From Lyngbya confervoides BDU141951 (GTDB lineage: Bacteria; Cyanobacteriota; Cyanobacteriia; Thermosynechococcales; Thermosynechococcaceae): DNA of 64,000 nt. This document shows positions 29,741 through 38,208 of this stretch, in pieces. Under the pieces are notes generated by a model, which ran no database searches, was not told the origin of the DNA, and saw only the letters and a program-made list of their open reading frames with translations. The position numbers and the translations under genes are program-made. Each line of letters begins with the position of its first letter. The first letter of the stretch is position 1. The DNA is taken from assembly GCF_000817775.3 (NCBI RefSeq), contig NZ_JTHE03000088.1, positions 96,320 through 160,319 of the forward strand, in the 5' to 3' direction.

Positions 29741-30712
29741 TTAATATAACCGCTTGAGGGTGTAGTCCGTCAGGTCAATCAAGGCTTGCTTGGCCGCGGA
29801 GTCGGGCAGGACATCAAGCTGTTGTAGGGCGCGGTGGGCATAGCTTTCGGCTAGCTGGCGCGATCGCGCAATCCCTTGACTGTTATGCACCAAAGCGATC
29901 GCCTCCTCTAAATCACCAGGTTCCTTAAGCTCGCGATCAATTAACTCGCGCAAGTAGGGCTTCTCCTCCATGGCATAGAGGGTAGGAGCGGTTAGGTTTC
30001 CGCCCCTGAGATCGGAGCAAGCGGGTTTGCCCAAGTCATCGGCGGAGCTGGTGAAATCAAGAATATCGTCCACAATTTGGAAGGCCAAGCCGAGGGCCTT
30101 GCCGTAGTCGTAGAAATGCTGCTGCCAGTGGACAGGACTCTCGCACAGCACGCCCACCGCCTTAGCGCTATTGGCCAGCAAGGATGCGGTTTTGTAGTAG
30201 GATTTTTCTAAATATTCCTCAAGCGTAAACTGGGTATCAAAGCAATTCATCTCCTGCTGAATTTCGCCTTCCGCAAAGTCCTTAATCACCTCAGACAGCA
30301 GTTTAACCACCTCTAAGTTGTTTAAATTCGCCAGATACCAAGAGGCCTGCGCAAACAAAAAATCCCCCGCCTGAATGGCCACCCGATTCCCGAACAGGCT
30401 ATGCACCGTTGGCAACCCCCGCCGCAGGGCCGCTTCATCCACCACATCATCATGGAACAGGCTAGCCGTGTGAATCATCTCCGTGATTTCTGCCAGACGG
30501 CGGTGAGTCTCGGGGAGGTCTGGCGTGCGCAGAACCGCCCGAGAAAGAAGAAACACAATCGCCGGACGGACCCGCTTCCCCCCCGCTTGAAACAGATGTT
30601 CAGCGGCTGCGTACAAAACCGGATGACGGGCCCCAATCAGGGCTTTGAGGTTATCGACCAGCAGCTTGAGATCATCTTCAACCGGGGCAAAAAGGGAGGT
30701 CACTGGGGTCAT
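29741..30712 (-). CDS. sds: Solanesyl diphosphate synthase (polyprenyl synthetase)
   Basis: Long-chain trans-prenyltransferase that makes the C45 tail of plastoquinone. The 323-residue protein has both Asp-rich motifs, HDDVVDE (about residue 91) and FQIVDDILDF (about 216), with GGKRVRPAIV near residue 48. It resembles the Synechocystis slr0611 product as I recall it (TSLFAPVEDDLKLL start, HTASLFHDDVVDEA), rather than the C20 synthase CrtE. Chain length cannot be proven from sequence. First gene of an sds-lepB unit. Confidence 0.9.
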   Translation of the reverse strand: MTPVTSLFAPVEDDLKLLVDNLKALIGARHPVLYAAAEHLFQAGGKRVRPAIVFLLSRAVLRTPDLPETHRRLAEITEMIHTASLFHDDVVDEAALRRGLPTVHSLFGNRVAIQAGDFLFAQASWYLANLNNLEVVKLLSEVIKDFAEGEIQQEMNCFDTQFTLEEYLEKSYYKTASLLANSAKAVGVLCESPVHWQQHFYDYGKALGLAFQIVDDILDFTSSADDLGKPACSDLRGGNLTAPTLYAMEEKPYLRELIDRELKEPGDLEEAIALVHNSQGIARSRQLAESYAHRALQQLDVLPDSAAKQALIDLTDYTLKRLY

Positions 30713-30875
30713 GGAGGTGGCTCAGGTAAAGGAGATGCAGAAAAAGATTACAAAATTTTACATATCTATAAGAGTTATTCTAAGCTTTGGCCACTGACTT
30801 TGCATCGAAAGTTTTGAGGCCGCGTCCCGTCCGCGCCACCCACAGGGCGCTGGCGCGAAGCCTCGGTCCACGTCC

Positions 30876-31982
30876 CTAGAGGATCGCCGCCAGGGCTGGC
30901 ACCTCCACCCAGGATGAGGTTGCATCTGCTTGCCGAGCCCGGTCCATGAGCATCTGACTATAAACTCCCTCCCGGAGTCCTGGAATGAGAGGCTGCCCCT
31001 GGATGGCGGCATCAATCCAAGCCTGAAACACGCGAGAAACCGGAGCAATGCGGCCATCGGTGTGGGTTGTGGCAAACTCAAACCGCGAATCAACCGGCAA
31101 GACCTGCAGGGGCGCATCCTGCTGGCATCCCCACAGTTGGAAGCCGTGGACATAGTCCTGGAGGTTGTCGGATCCCAGGCGCAAGGTGCCGCGATCGCCA
31201 TAGATTTCCACCCAATGGCCGCGCCCTGCGTAGGTGGTGGCGCTGATGTTTACCTGACAGACGGGTCCGTCCTCTAGAGACAGGATGAGTGTACAGGTAT
31301 CCTCGGCATCAACGGTTTTGAGGGATCCGGTCTGGGGGTCAGGACGCTGGGGCACTGTGGTAGAGAGCCTTGCACTCAGGGATTTTACAGGGCCAAACAG
31401 CCAGTGGATGTAGTCAAAGCTATGGGAGCCAAGGGCACCCAAGGAGCCTCCCCCCATGGCCGCACAGGCATGCCAGGACCAAGGCCGCTGAGCATCGGCC
31501 CGTCCGGGAACCAGCCAGTTGATGTGAATCAGCCTCAAATGACCCACATAGCCTTGATCAAGATAGGCCTTCAGCTGCATCCAAGCCGGCACAAAGCGAA
31601 ACTCAAAATTGAGGGCTGCAGTGACCTGCTGATGCTGGGCGAGGGTGTAAAGCGCCTTGGCCTCATTCAGCTCCAGGGTCATGGGTTTCTCCAGAAACAA
31701 ATGCTTCTTGGCATTGAGCACCTTGCGGGCCATCTCATAGTGAAGAAAAGGCGGAGTCGAAAGGCTAACGCCTTGAACAGCAGGAAGGGCGAGGATCTCC
31801 TCCAGGCGATCGCTGGCGTGGGGGATTTGATGTTGGGCGGCGATCGCCTCGGCTTGGGCTCGGTGCCGATGATAAACCGCAACGACCGATCCCTGCCGGG
31901 TATCGCCAATGGCAGGGAGGTGAACCTTTTGACCGAAACCGGTTCCCACAAGAGCAATCCCAAAGGTATCAGAGGCGGACAT
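30876..31982 (-). CDS. Gfo/Idh/MocA-family oxidoreductase
   Basis: NAD(P)-dependent sugar dehydrogenase-like protein, 368 residues. It has the N-terminal Rossmann motif GIALVGTGFGQKVHLPA, the EKP signature (HLFLEKPMTLEL, about residue 95), and the catalytic-region pattern GGGSLGALGSHSFDYIHWLFG, where His may act in catalysis. The substrate is unknown. The gene has no close functional neighbour: sds-lepB lies downstream and the divergent gshA upstream. Start ATG 31982. Confidence 0.88.
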   Translation of the reverse strand: MSASDTFGIALVGTGFGQKVHLPAIGDTRQGSVVAVYHRHRAQAEAIAAQHQIPHASDRLEEILALPAVQGVSLSTPPFLHYEMARKVLNAKKHLFLEKPMTLELNEAKALYTLAQHQQVTAALNFEFRFVPAWMQLKAYLDQGYVGHLRLIHINWLVPGRADAQRPWSWHACAAMGGGSLGALGSHSFDYIHWLFGPVKSLSARLSTTVPQRPDPQTGSLKTVDAEDTCTLILSLEDGPVCQVNISATTYAGRGHWVEIYGDRGTLRLGSDNLQDYVHGFQLWGCQQDAPLQVLPVDSRFEFATTHTDGRIAPVSRVFQAWIDAAIQGQPLIPGLREGVYSQMLMDRARQADATSSWVEVPALAAIL

Positions 31983-32144
31983 AAGACTTGCACAGCATTG
32001 TCAACTATCTAACATGGCATTATCCGCCATTGGGTGCGGTATTCCCGAATGTAGATTCCTCGCAAAAGCATGCCAGAATAAAATAAAGCCTGTAATTGCA
32101 TGGTCAACCACCGTGCCAAAGTTCATGTTGGAGGTCTATTGACC

Positions 32145-33287
32145 ATGCTTTTAAAAGGATTTGAGGTCGAAGTTTATACCGGGACGCCCCTCGGCAAAAT
32201 CGTTGGGCTTTCTCACTTCATTAGCCAGGATTTAGCGGGATTTGTTAAGGAGCCCGATAGCCGTAACGTTGAATACGTAACCGCTCCCACCCGACACTAC
32301 GCCCAGGCGCTGTGCGATCTGGTAACGCCGCGCATGAGGTTGCGCCACTACCTGCGCGGTCTGGGAGATTACTCCATTATTCCGGGCAGCACCCTATCGC
32401 TTGGAGACTCCCGTCAGTTTTATCGATCAGATCCGACCCATCCCTACCACAGTTATATCGAGTCCACCTATGGCACTCGCGTGGTCACGGCCAGCGTACA
32501 CATCAACATCGGCATTGAGGACCCAGAGATCCTGATGCGAGCTTGCCGCTTGGTGCGGATGGAAGCCCCGCTCCTGCTCGCATTGAGTGCGTCTTCTCCC
32601 TTCTTAGACGGTGGGGCAACGGGATATCACTCGACGCGATGGGCCTCCTTTCCCAAAACCCCTGAGCAAGTCCCCCTCTTTGAAAGTCATCAGCACTTCA
32701 TTGACTGGACCAATGCTCAGCTCGCCTCAGGATCCATGCAGAATGTTCGTCATCTCTGGAGTTCAGTCCGTCCCAATGGCAACCAGCGTCCCTACGATCT
32801 CAATCGCCTAGAGCTCCGCATCTGTGATCTAGTCGCCAGTCCGATTCATTTGCTGGCCATCACTGCGCTGCTGGAGGCTCGAATTCAGATGATCCTGGAC
32901 AATCCAGACTTAGATCCCCTGCTGGCCAATGGGTTAGGCTACGACGGCTTCCAGCTTGCCAGTCTAGCCGATCAAAATGAAGCGCAGGTGGCCCGCCATA
33001 GCCTTGAGGCAGAGCTTATTCACTGGCAGAGTGGCCAACCCATCCTTGCTCGGGACTGGATTCAGGATCTCTACGATCAGGTTTGGCCCCTAGCCAAAAC
33101 AAAGGGCTATAGCTGCTTTCTATCACCCATTCTAGAAATTCTGAGAGAGGGGAACCAGGCCCAGCAGTGGCTGCGGTTGCATCAGGAAGGATATGCTCCC
33201 CAATCCATTTTGATTCAGGCGATCGCCACGATGGTTCAGCAGGAGCTTGAAGTTCGGGATAAGCTCTGCGAACCCGTTGCATTGTAA
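32145..33287 (+). CDS. gshA: Glutamate-cysteine ligase, cyanobacterial type
   Basis: First step of glutathione synthesis: joins glutamate and cysteine with ATP. The protein begins MLLKGFEVEVYTGT, typical of the cyanobacterial family. It contains GDYSIIPGSTLSLGD, VTASVHINIGI, FLDGGATGYHSTRW and RLELRICDLV. The frame opens at 32100, but ATG 32145 is chosen because GGAGG lies ten bases upstream and the family starts there, giving 380 residues. It is divergent from the oxidoreductase and just upstream of trmL, separated by 43 bases. Confidence 0.93.
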   Translation: MLLKGFEVEVYTGTPLGKIVGLSHFISQDLAGFVKEPDSRNVEYVTAPTRHYAQALCDLVTPRMRLRHYLRGLGDYSIIPGSTLSLGDSRQFYRSDPTHPYHSYIESTYGTRVVTASVHINIGIEDPEILMRACRLVRMEAPLLLALSASSPFLDGGATGYHSTRWASFPKTPEQVPLFESHQHFIDWTNAQLASGSMQNVRHLWSSVRPNGNQRPYDLNRLELRICDLVASPIHLLAITALLEARIQMILDNPDLDPLLANGLGYDGFQLASLADQNEAQVARHSLEAELIHWQSGQPILARDWIQDLYDQVWPLAKTKGYSCFLSPILEILREGNQAQQWLRLHQEGYAPQSILIQAIATMVQQELEVRDKLCEPVAL

Positions 33288-33330
33288 GCTGTGGGGGTTC
33301 CTCTCCTTTAAATTCCCTTCAGCCGCAGCT

Positions 33331-33816
33331 ATGATCCGCGTTGTTTTAGTGAATCCTGAAATTCCGCCCAACACTGGCGCGATCGCCCGAACCTGCGCGG
33401 CTACGGACACCGAACTGCACCTGGTGGAGCCCTTGGGCTTCGAAATTAGCGATCGCTATCTAAAGCGCGCCGGCTTAGACTATTGGCCCTATGTAAAGCT
33501 GACGCGCCACCCAAACTGGGCTAGCTTTGTGACCTCGGCGGCGGCAGCCGGAGGGCGGCTGCTGGGCTTCAGCACGCGCGGGAACCTTGACTATTGGGAC
33601 TGTCAATTTCAGCCGGGAGACTGGCTGCTGTTTGGCCGCGAAACCGCCGGGCTCTCCCCCCAAATGCTGGCTCAGTGCGATGGTTGCCTAAGAATCCCCA
33701 TGACCCAGCCTCAGGTGCGCAGTCTGAATTTGTCGGTGAGCGCCGCCCTAGGGCTCTTTGAAGCTCGTCGTCAACTGATCCACCGTCCCGCCCTGCAAGC
33801 TAGGGGAAATTTTTAG
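33331..33816 (+). CDS. trmL: tRNA (cytidine/uridine-34-2'-O)-methyltransferase
   Basis: SPOUT-class enzyme that 2'-O-methylates the wobble base of some leucine tRNAs. The 161-residue protein shows the small TrmL layout: VVLVNPEIPPNTGAIARTC at the start, LLFGRETAGLSP in the knot, and IPMTQPQVRSLNLSVSAAL near the C-terminus. The longer open frame to 33247 overlaps gshA and is not needed; ATG 33331 is the start. Probably cotranscribed with gshA. Confidence 0.93.
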   Translation: MIRVVLVNPEIPPNTGAIARTCAATDTELHLVEPLGFEISDRYLKRAGLDYWPYVKLTRHPNWASFVTSAAAAGGRLLGFSTRGNLDYWDCQFQPGDWLLFGRETAGLSPQMLAQCDGCLRIPMTQPQVRSLNLSVSAALGLFEARRQLIHRPALQARGNF

Positions 33817-33888
33817 CTTGAGTTCTCCCTAGACCAGCCGCTACACTAGCAATATCGCTTTATCCTCTGAAAATTCATTGCTGAGACT

Positions 33889-34230
33889 ATGCTTCTGAAG
33901 TCTACGACCCGTCACATTCATATCTTTGCAGCCGAGGTGGAAGGAGAACAGCTCAAGCCCAGCGATAACGTGCTAACGCTGGACGTAGACCCTGACAATG
34001 AACTCCAGTGGAATGAAGATGCCTTGCAGCGCGTTTACTCCAAGTTCGATTCTTTGGTGGAGTCTTACAGCGGTGAAGATTTAACCGAGTACAACATTCG
34101 GCGAATTGGATCAGACCTAGAGCATTTTGTGCGATCGCTGCTGCAAAAGGGCCTGATTGGCTATAACCTCACCAGTCGCGTGCGCAACTACAGCATGGGT
34201 TTACCCCAAGTGGTGCAGTCGGAATCTTAA
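33889..34230 (+). CDS. ndhM: NDH-1 complex subunit M
   Basis: Small cyanobacteria- and plant-specific subunit of the thylakoid NAD(P)H dehydrogenase-like complex (NDH-1), which takes electrons from ferredoxin into plastoquinone for respiration and cyclic flow. The 113-residue sequence (LLKSTTRHIHIFAAEVE, LTLDVDPDNELQWNEDAL, IRRIGSDLEHFVRSLLQKG, YNLTSRVRNYSMGLPQV) is the conserved NdhM pattern. Start ATG 33889; the gene stands alone. Confidence 0.95.
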   Translation: MLLKSTTRHIHIFAAEVEGEQLKPSDNVLTLDVDPDNELQWNEDALQRVYSKFDSLVESYSGEDLTEYNIRRIGSDLEHFVRSLLQKGLIGYNLTSRVRNYSMGLPQVVQSES

Positions 34231-34329
34231 TATCCCTCAGAATACCCTCAGAATCAGGCACGTCGCAGCAGAGTCAGCCAGCTCACAACCTCGGGATCGC
34301 ACAACTGCAGAGCCAGGCGGCCGTAGAGG

Positions 34330-34358
34330 GGCGATCGCGTTAATTCAATGCGATCGCC
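34330..34358. repeat. Hairpin built from two HIP1 palindromes
   Basis: GGCGATCGC (34330-34338) and GCGATCGCC (34350-34358) form a perfect nine-base-pair stem with an 11-base AT-rich loop, extendable by G-U pairs. It could end ndhM transcription, but no T-run follows. Confidence 0.6.
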
Positions 34359-34637
34359 TTCAATTTACAGATAATCCCAGACACCAGAGTCAGATTAAGG
34401 ATCATACAGATCTCAGAAAACAGCTTCCCCTCAACACACTCAGTCAAGGTGACCGAGTCGCAGACGGCAGGACAGGCAAAGATCTCAGAGGTTAAGCCCC
34501 TATCCATCAAAGCGCCACACATTTAGACAGCTACACATCTACCCATTTAAGCGCGACGGGCCAAGATACAGGAGGGCCGGAGTGGGTTCGCTCACCCACT
34601 AGAGACAAGAAACCCAAAGCGCAAGGCCCCAAATCGG

Positions 34638-34661
34638 ACAGAGTATGGCGCCACACTCTGT
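34638..34661. repeat. 24-base interrupted palindrome
   Basis: ACAGAGT - A - TGGCGCCA - C - ACTCTGT: symmetric outer arms of seven bases around a perfect eight-base core, with a single asymmetric pair. Either a dimeric-protein binding site or the stem of an RNA. Confidence 0.7.
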
Positions 34662-34904
34662 AGGGCTTCGGACATGGGCAGTAAACTTTTAAAGGATCCT
34701 CGGCAAAGGGGGAAACGATATATTCATTCCGCACGAAAAAATCCGTACGAGTACGGAGTTGGTTTATTGTTTGACAGGGAATGATCAATAAAGGAGACGT
34801 TAAAGCTAATCTTAAAAATTTTAAGAATGCTATGAGGTTTCAATAATTTTATCTAAAAAAACAATTGGCTTTACTCACTCCCATTAGAGCCCTAAGTTAC
34901 GACT

Positions 34905-36293
34905 ATGCTCCCAGATTTCCCCAATGTAATGAAGAGCGTGAAACCAATAAATCAATCTCATTCAGGGTTTGTCCTGCCCGTGACAATTGGATTTGGGTTG
35001 ATGGTGCTGCTGGTGGGAATCACCCTTGTCTTCAGCTCAAATAAGGATAGAACTTCAGCCTCTTTCCAGCGTCAAACCTATGATTCCTTATCCCTTGCTG
35101 AGGGAGGAATTGCGCGTTCTTTATCGCTTCTCAATGGTAATTATCAGGCCCTGCTGCGTCTCTCATACGATCCCATTAACCCAGCCACAAACAAAACCTA
35201 CCTGGGACCTAACGGGATTTCTGGAGATGGCGATGAAGAGTCTACCGCAGTAGATGAATGGTCAGTGCAGTCTAATTTACCGCCCTGCTTTAATCCCACT
35301 GCTTTTACAACAACCTTACTCAGCGGAGCCATTGGTGCCAGTGCAACCCATAATTATGATCTGCTGGCCTATCGGTATAACAGCGCGTCAGCAACTGGCA
35401 CACTTCTGGTTCGGGGTCGAAACACCGAGAACAAAGCGGTCACTCTGCTGCAACAAACCTTACAGATTGAAGATCGGCTGAGTTCGAAACCGGAAAATTT
35501 TCCAGGGCTTTTGGCAAAAGATATTGACCTAGGAAATAATGATATTCTGGGCGCGGTGGCCGGCAATGTGATCTGCACGAATACTGCAAATTGTTCAGTC
35601 CCCATTAACTCAAGCAATTGTGTCTCGAATGCACCAACCCAGGCTGCGCTCCGAAATGCCATCGGCGCAGGGGCCAACGGAACTGTGCAGGGGCAAATTG
35701 TGGTTCGGGACTTGAATTGGCCAGTCTTACCCATAGCTCCTGCAGATCCAGCCTCAGATCCAAATGCTGAAGCGATTGGATCTATCACAAGTACGAGAAC
35801 GCTTTCGCCCCCCACGGACAGTACAGATCCCTATATCTATGTTGTCACGAACATTAATTTGAGTGGCTCTCAGAGTTTAACGATTAACACCTCCCATCGA
35901 CCCGTATATCTGTTTGTTTCAGGAAATATCACGCTGTCCGGCAATGCCTCCTTTCAGCACAGCAATTCTCCCGAGCGATTTCGAATCTATGGCAATCCCG
36001 CCGATAACAACGAGAGCAACGATCAGCAGTTTGTGCTGAACGGCGGGGCGTCTGCTGCCCACGTGTTTATTTATGCCCCCGACGCAGATGCAGGGATTAA
36101 CGGAGGAAGCAGCAATCCAGACATCTATGGAGCAGTCTGGGTAAAAACCTGGGGATTAATTGGTTCAAATTCGAATAATGCCGAAATATCGGTTCCAAAC
36201 AACATGCCGCAGCTCCTAGGTAATCCCTTTTCCACCATTGTGGTCGGGAACCAAACGACTAACTCTAAGCGTTGGGAACGACGGTCTCAATAA
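34905..36293 (+). CDS. PilX-like minor pilin / pseudopilin with large C-terminal domain
   Basis: A 462-residue protein that starts the pilin operon. The N-terminus has a class III-like signal (HSG, then FVLPVTIGFGLMVLLVGITLVF), without the Glu5 of major pilins. A PilX-type segment follows (SFQRQTYDSLSLAEGGIARSL). The body is rich in Asn/Ser/Thr and beta-structured, ending in a domain with VYLFVSGNITLSGNA and FIYAPDADAGINGG, as in cyanobacterial pilus tip or polysaccharide-secretion pseudopilins. ATG 34905 or 34929 may be the start; neither has a clear ribosome site. Codons here are more AT-rich than in neighbouring operons. Confidence 0.75.
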   Translation: MLPDFPNVMKSVKPINQSHSGFVLPVTIGFGLMVLLVGITLVFSSNKDRTSASFQRQTYDSLSLAEGGIARSLSLLNGNYQALLRLSYDPINPATNKTYLGPNGISGDGDEESTAVDEWSVQSNLPPCFNPTAFTTTLLSGAIGASATHNYDLLAYRYNSASATGTLLVRGRNTENKAVTLLQQTLQIEDRLSSKPENFPGLLAKDIDLGNNDILGAVAGNVICTNTANCSVPINSSNCVSNAPTQAALRNAIGAGANGTVQGQIVVRDLNWPVLPIAPADPASDPNAEAIGSITSTRTLSPPTDSTDPYIYVVTNINLSGSQSLTINTSHRPVYLFVSGNITLSGNASFQHSNSPERFRIYGNPADNNESNDQQFVLNGGASAAHVFIYAPDADAGINGGSSNPDIYGAVWVKTWGLIGSNSNNAEISVPNNMPQLLGNPFSTIVVGNQTTNSKRWERRSQ

Positions 36294-36297
36294 AATC

Positions 36298-37026
36298 ATG
36301 CAGAATCGGATTGAGGATTATTTAGAGAAGCGAAGCAGTTTTGAAGAGCCGCAAGCTGGCTTTGGATTAATTGAATCCATTGTGTCCATCCTGTTAATTT
36401 CGCTCTTTATGTTGGTGGGTCTCCAGTTAGCAGTGACGTCAACCGTGATGAAAACCAGAGCCCAAAGACTCTCTGAGGCTAAAAATTGGGTGCAGGAAAA
36501 TCTAGAACGCGATCGACAACGGTCCTCTGATTTAAGCCAGGTTTCCTACACAATGTCTACTTTATCCACTAATGCAACCAGCGGATCAAACACCTTAACT
36601 GTGGCTTCCGCGGCAGGTTTTCAGGTTGGAGACGCGCTCATGGTGGGGAATGATTCAGTGAATAATGTGATATCTACCATTTCTGGAAACACAATTACCC
36701 TTAGCTCTACCTTAGGAACGGCGCAGAATCCGGGTTCATCCGTGGAGGCCCGCTGCCGTTCCGACAGCATGACCGGTGGATTTGCACAATATTTGCGTAG
36801 CAAACTCTTGCCGGTGTTATCCGAGTCTAATAACAGCGGCACCCCCAATGTAGGAACACGGACCGTTGGAGGCGAAATCCATAGCATCCGCCGCAGCACC
36901 GCAGTGCGCAATGTCAATCCCTACGCAGTCTTAGAAATTAACTATCAAGTGACGGATGCATCTGGAAACACAGTCGCGAGTTTTGATACAGAGGTGGTAC
37001 CCCGTGCGTATTTTCAATGCTCCTAG
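36298..37026 (+). CDS. PilV-like prepilin (type IV minor pilin)
   Basis: A 242-residue prepilin-like protein with the signal G-FGLIESIVSILLISLFMLVGLQL: cleavage Gly, then Phe, and Glu at position 5. The ~24-residue leader before it is long but usual in cyanobacteria. The mature part holds a repeated Thr/Ser-rich segment (SGSNTLTVASAAGFQVGD) of the kind seen in adhesin-like repeats. ATG 36298 lies four bases after the preceding stop, so the two are translationally linked. Likely PilV/HpsB-type. Confidence 0.78.
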   Translation: MQNRIEDYLEKRSSFEEPQAGFGLIESIVSILLISLFMLVGLQLAVTSTVMKTRAQRLSEAKNWVQENLERDRQRSSDLSQVSYTMSTLSTNATSGSNTLTVASAAGFQVGDALMVGNDSVNNVISTISGNTITLSSTLGTAQNPGSSVEARCRSDSMTGGFAQYLRSKLLPVLSESNNSGTPNVGTRTVGGEIHSIRRSTAVRNVNPYAVLEINYQVTDASGNTVASFDTEVVPRAYFQCS

Positions 37027-37519
37027 ACAGACGGGTTTCACGGTCATTGAGATTTTGATCACGGTGGTTGTGCTGGGCGTGATTGCTTCCCTGTCCAGTG
37101 TGAGCTTGCTGAGCTGGTATAGCAACAAAAAGCTAGAAGATTCTCTATTAAAAGTTCAGGTGTCGCTTCAAGAGGCTCAGCAATCCGCGGCCAGCCAGGG
37201 CCGAACCTGTGAATTGACCCTAGCGGCAACCGCAAACCCACCGACGATATCCGCTTCCCCCTCCAGTTGCCTGATGGAGGGACAGATCGAGTTAACCGGG
37301 ATTAATCTCCGCCATTCGGGGGGCTTAAACAAGCTGAATTTTAACTACCAGGGAGAAACGGGCCGTTTTACCCCTGAAACCCTTGTTTTATCGTCTTCCG
37401 ATGCTTCTAAACAGTATTGTCTGGTCATAGATGGACCGCTGGGACTTATGCGCACGGGTCTTTATGCCGAAAACGATCCCACAGGGACCACTCCTAGCAA
37501 TTGCAAAACAGCACCATGA
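37004..37519 (+). CDS. FimT/GspH-like prepilin
   Basis: A 171-residue prepilin with signal TG-FTVIEILITVVVLGVIASL (Glu5 present), followed by a long N-terminal helix and a short beta domain with two Cys pairs. The open frame extends to 36956, but GTG 37004 has GAGGTGG six bases upstream and a 10-residue leader, so it is chosen. It overlaps the previous gene by 23 bases. Confidence 0.8.
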   Translation: MRIFNAPRQTGFTVIEILITVVVLGVIASLSSVSLLSWYSNKKLEDSLLKVQVSLQEAQQSAASQGRTCELTLAATANPPTISASPSSCLMEGQIELTGINLRHSGGLNKLNFNYQGETGRFTPETLVLSSSDASKQYCLVIDGPLGLMRTGLYAENDPTGTTPSNCKTAP

Positions 37520-38154
37520 AACAAACCCGCGAGCCCAGTATCCTTTTAATTCAGGGAGTCTCCTTACCCGAACTGTTGGTGGGTCTGGTATTGGCAGGTT
37601 TCGTGCTATCGCTATCCGCGATGACTCTGATTAACTTGGGGTCCGTAAGTACCAGTTCTAGAACCCAAAGTGAACGACGGGTACATCTGAATCGAGCCCT
37701 GGACTATATCTCTAATGACGTCAGAGAAGCCCGAGCTGTGCAGTTAACAAAACCGAGCAGTTGGGTGGATCCTTCGGGGTATGAAGCGGTATTTTTCCTG
37801 GATAAGCCCTACAAGGTTTTAGATTCATCCGATGAAGATCCAGCGAATGATAAAGATAATGTCGTTGGATACTATGTGAAGACTCCCTCAGTCTCGGAAG
37901 GTTGGCGAACGGACAAGGTGATCTACCGGGTCTATCATAATGGGTCTCAATACGTTGTTTCCCCTTTGGTTGATGGCATTACCAACGCTGTCCCCCCCAG
38001 CTGCACAGGGGGAGGGACGGTGGCAGGCAACGCCGGACTTCGCGTCAACCTTGAAAGTGCTGCGACCCAAATTCAAATTTGTCTTCAGGGTAAAACGACG
38101 GCTGACAAACTACCCTACGTTGTCTCCTCACGGGTTTCTGTCCGCAATTTTTAG
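37516..38154 (+). CDS. PilW-like prepilin
   Basis: A 212-residue prepilin with signal QG-VSLPELLVGLVLAGFVLSLSA (Glu5 present) and the PilW-like continuation RRVHLNRALDYISNDVREAR. ATG 37516 overlaps the TGA of the previous gene (ATGA), so translation is coupled. Last gene of the four-gene minor-pilin operon; the set PilX/PilV/FimT/PilW normally forms the tip complex that primes pilus assembly or, in cyanobacteria, the hps-type polysaccharide-secretion pseudopilus. Confidence 0.8.
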   Translation: MKQTREPSILLIQGVSLPELLVGLVLAGFVLSLSAMTLINLGSVSTSSRTQSERRVHLNRALDYISNDVREARAVQLTKPSSWVDPSGYEAVFFLDKPYKVLDSSDEDPANDKDNVVGYYVKTPSVSEGWRTDKVIYRVYHNGSQYVVSPLVDGITNAVPPSCTGGGTVAGNAGLRVNLESAATQIQICLQGKTTADKLPYVVSSRVSVRNF

Positions 38155-38208
38155 GCGGAAAGGGCAATCGGTGTCGTCTATCCCAACCGTCTGCAACTCC
38201 CCCCGCAC

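Larger units (their letters stand above)
34231..34904. other. Long non-coding stretch between ndhM and the pilin operon
   Basis: About 670 bases with no convincing gene. It holds a HIP1-based hairpin at 34330-34358 and a strong interrupted palindrome at 34638-34661. A hairpin AGTGGGT/ACCCACT lies near 34576-34594, and an AT-rich palindrome CTTAAAA-A-TTTTAAG lies at 34811-34825, about 80 bases before the first pilin gene. The stretch around 34540-34720 is GC-richer than its flanks and several inverted repeats nest in it, so it may encode a structured RNA; no known family was recognised. Confidence 0.5.

Noticed and set aside
34576..34594. tRNA-like arm GTGGG-TTCGCTCA-CCCAC in the non-coding stretch
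   Set aside because: It resembles a T-arm, but no acceptor, D or anticodon arms could be fitted around it.
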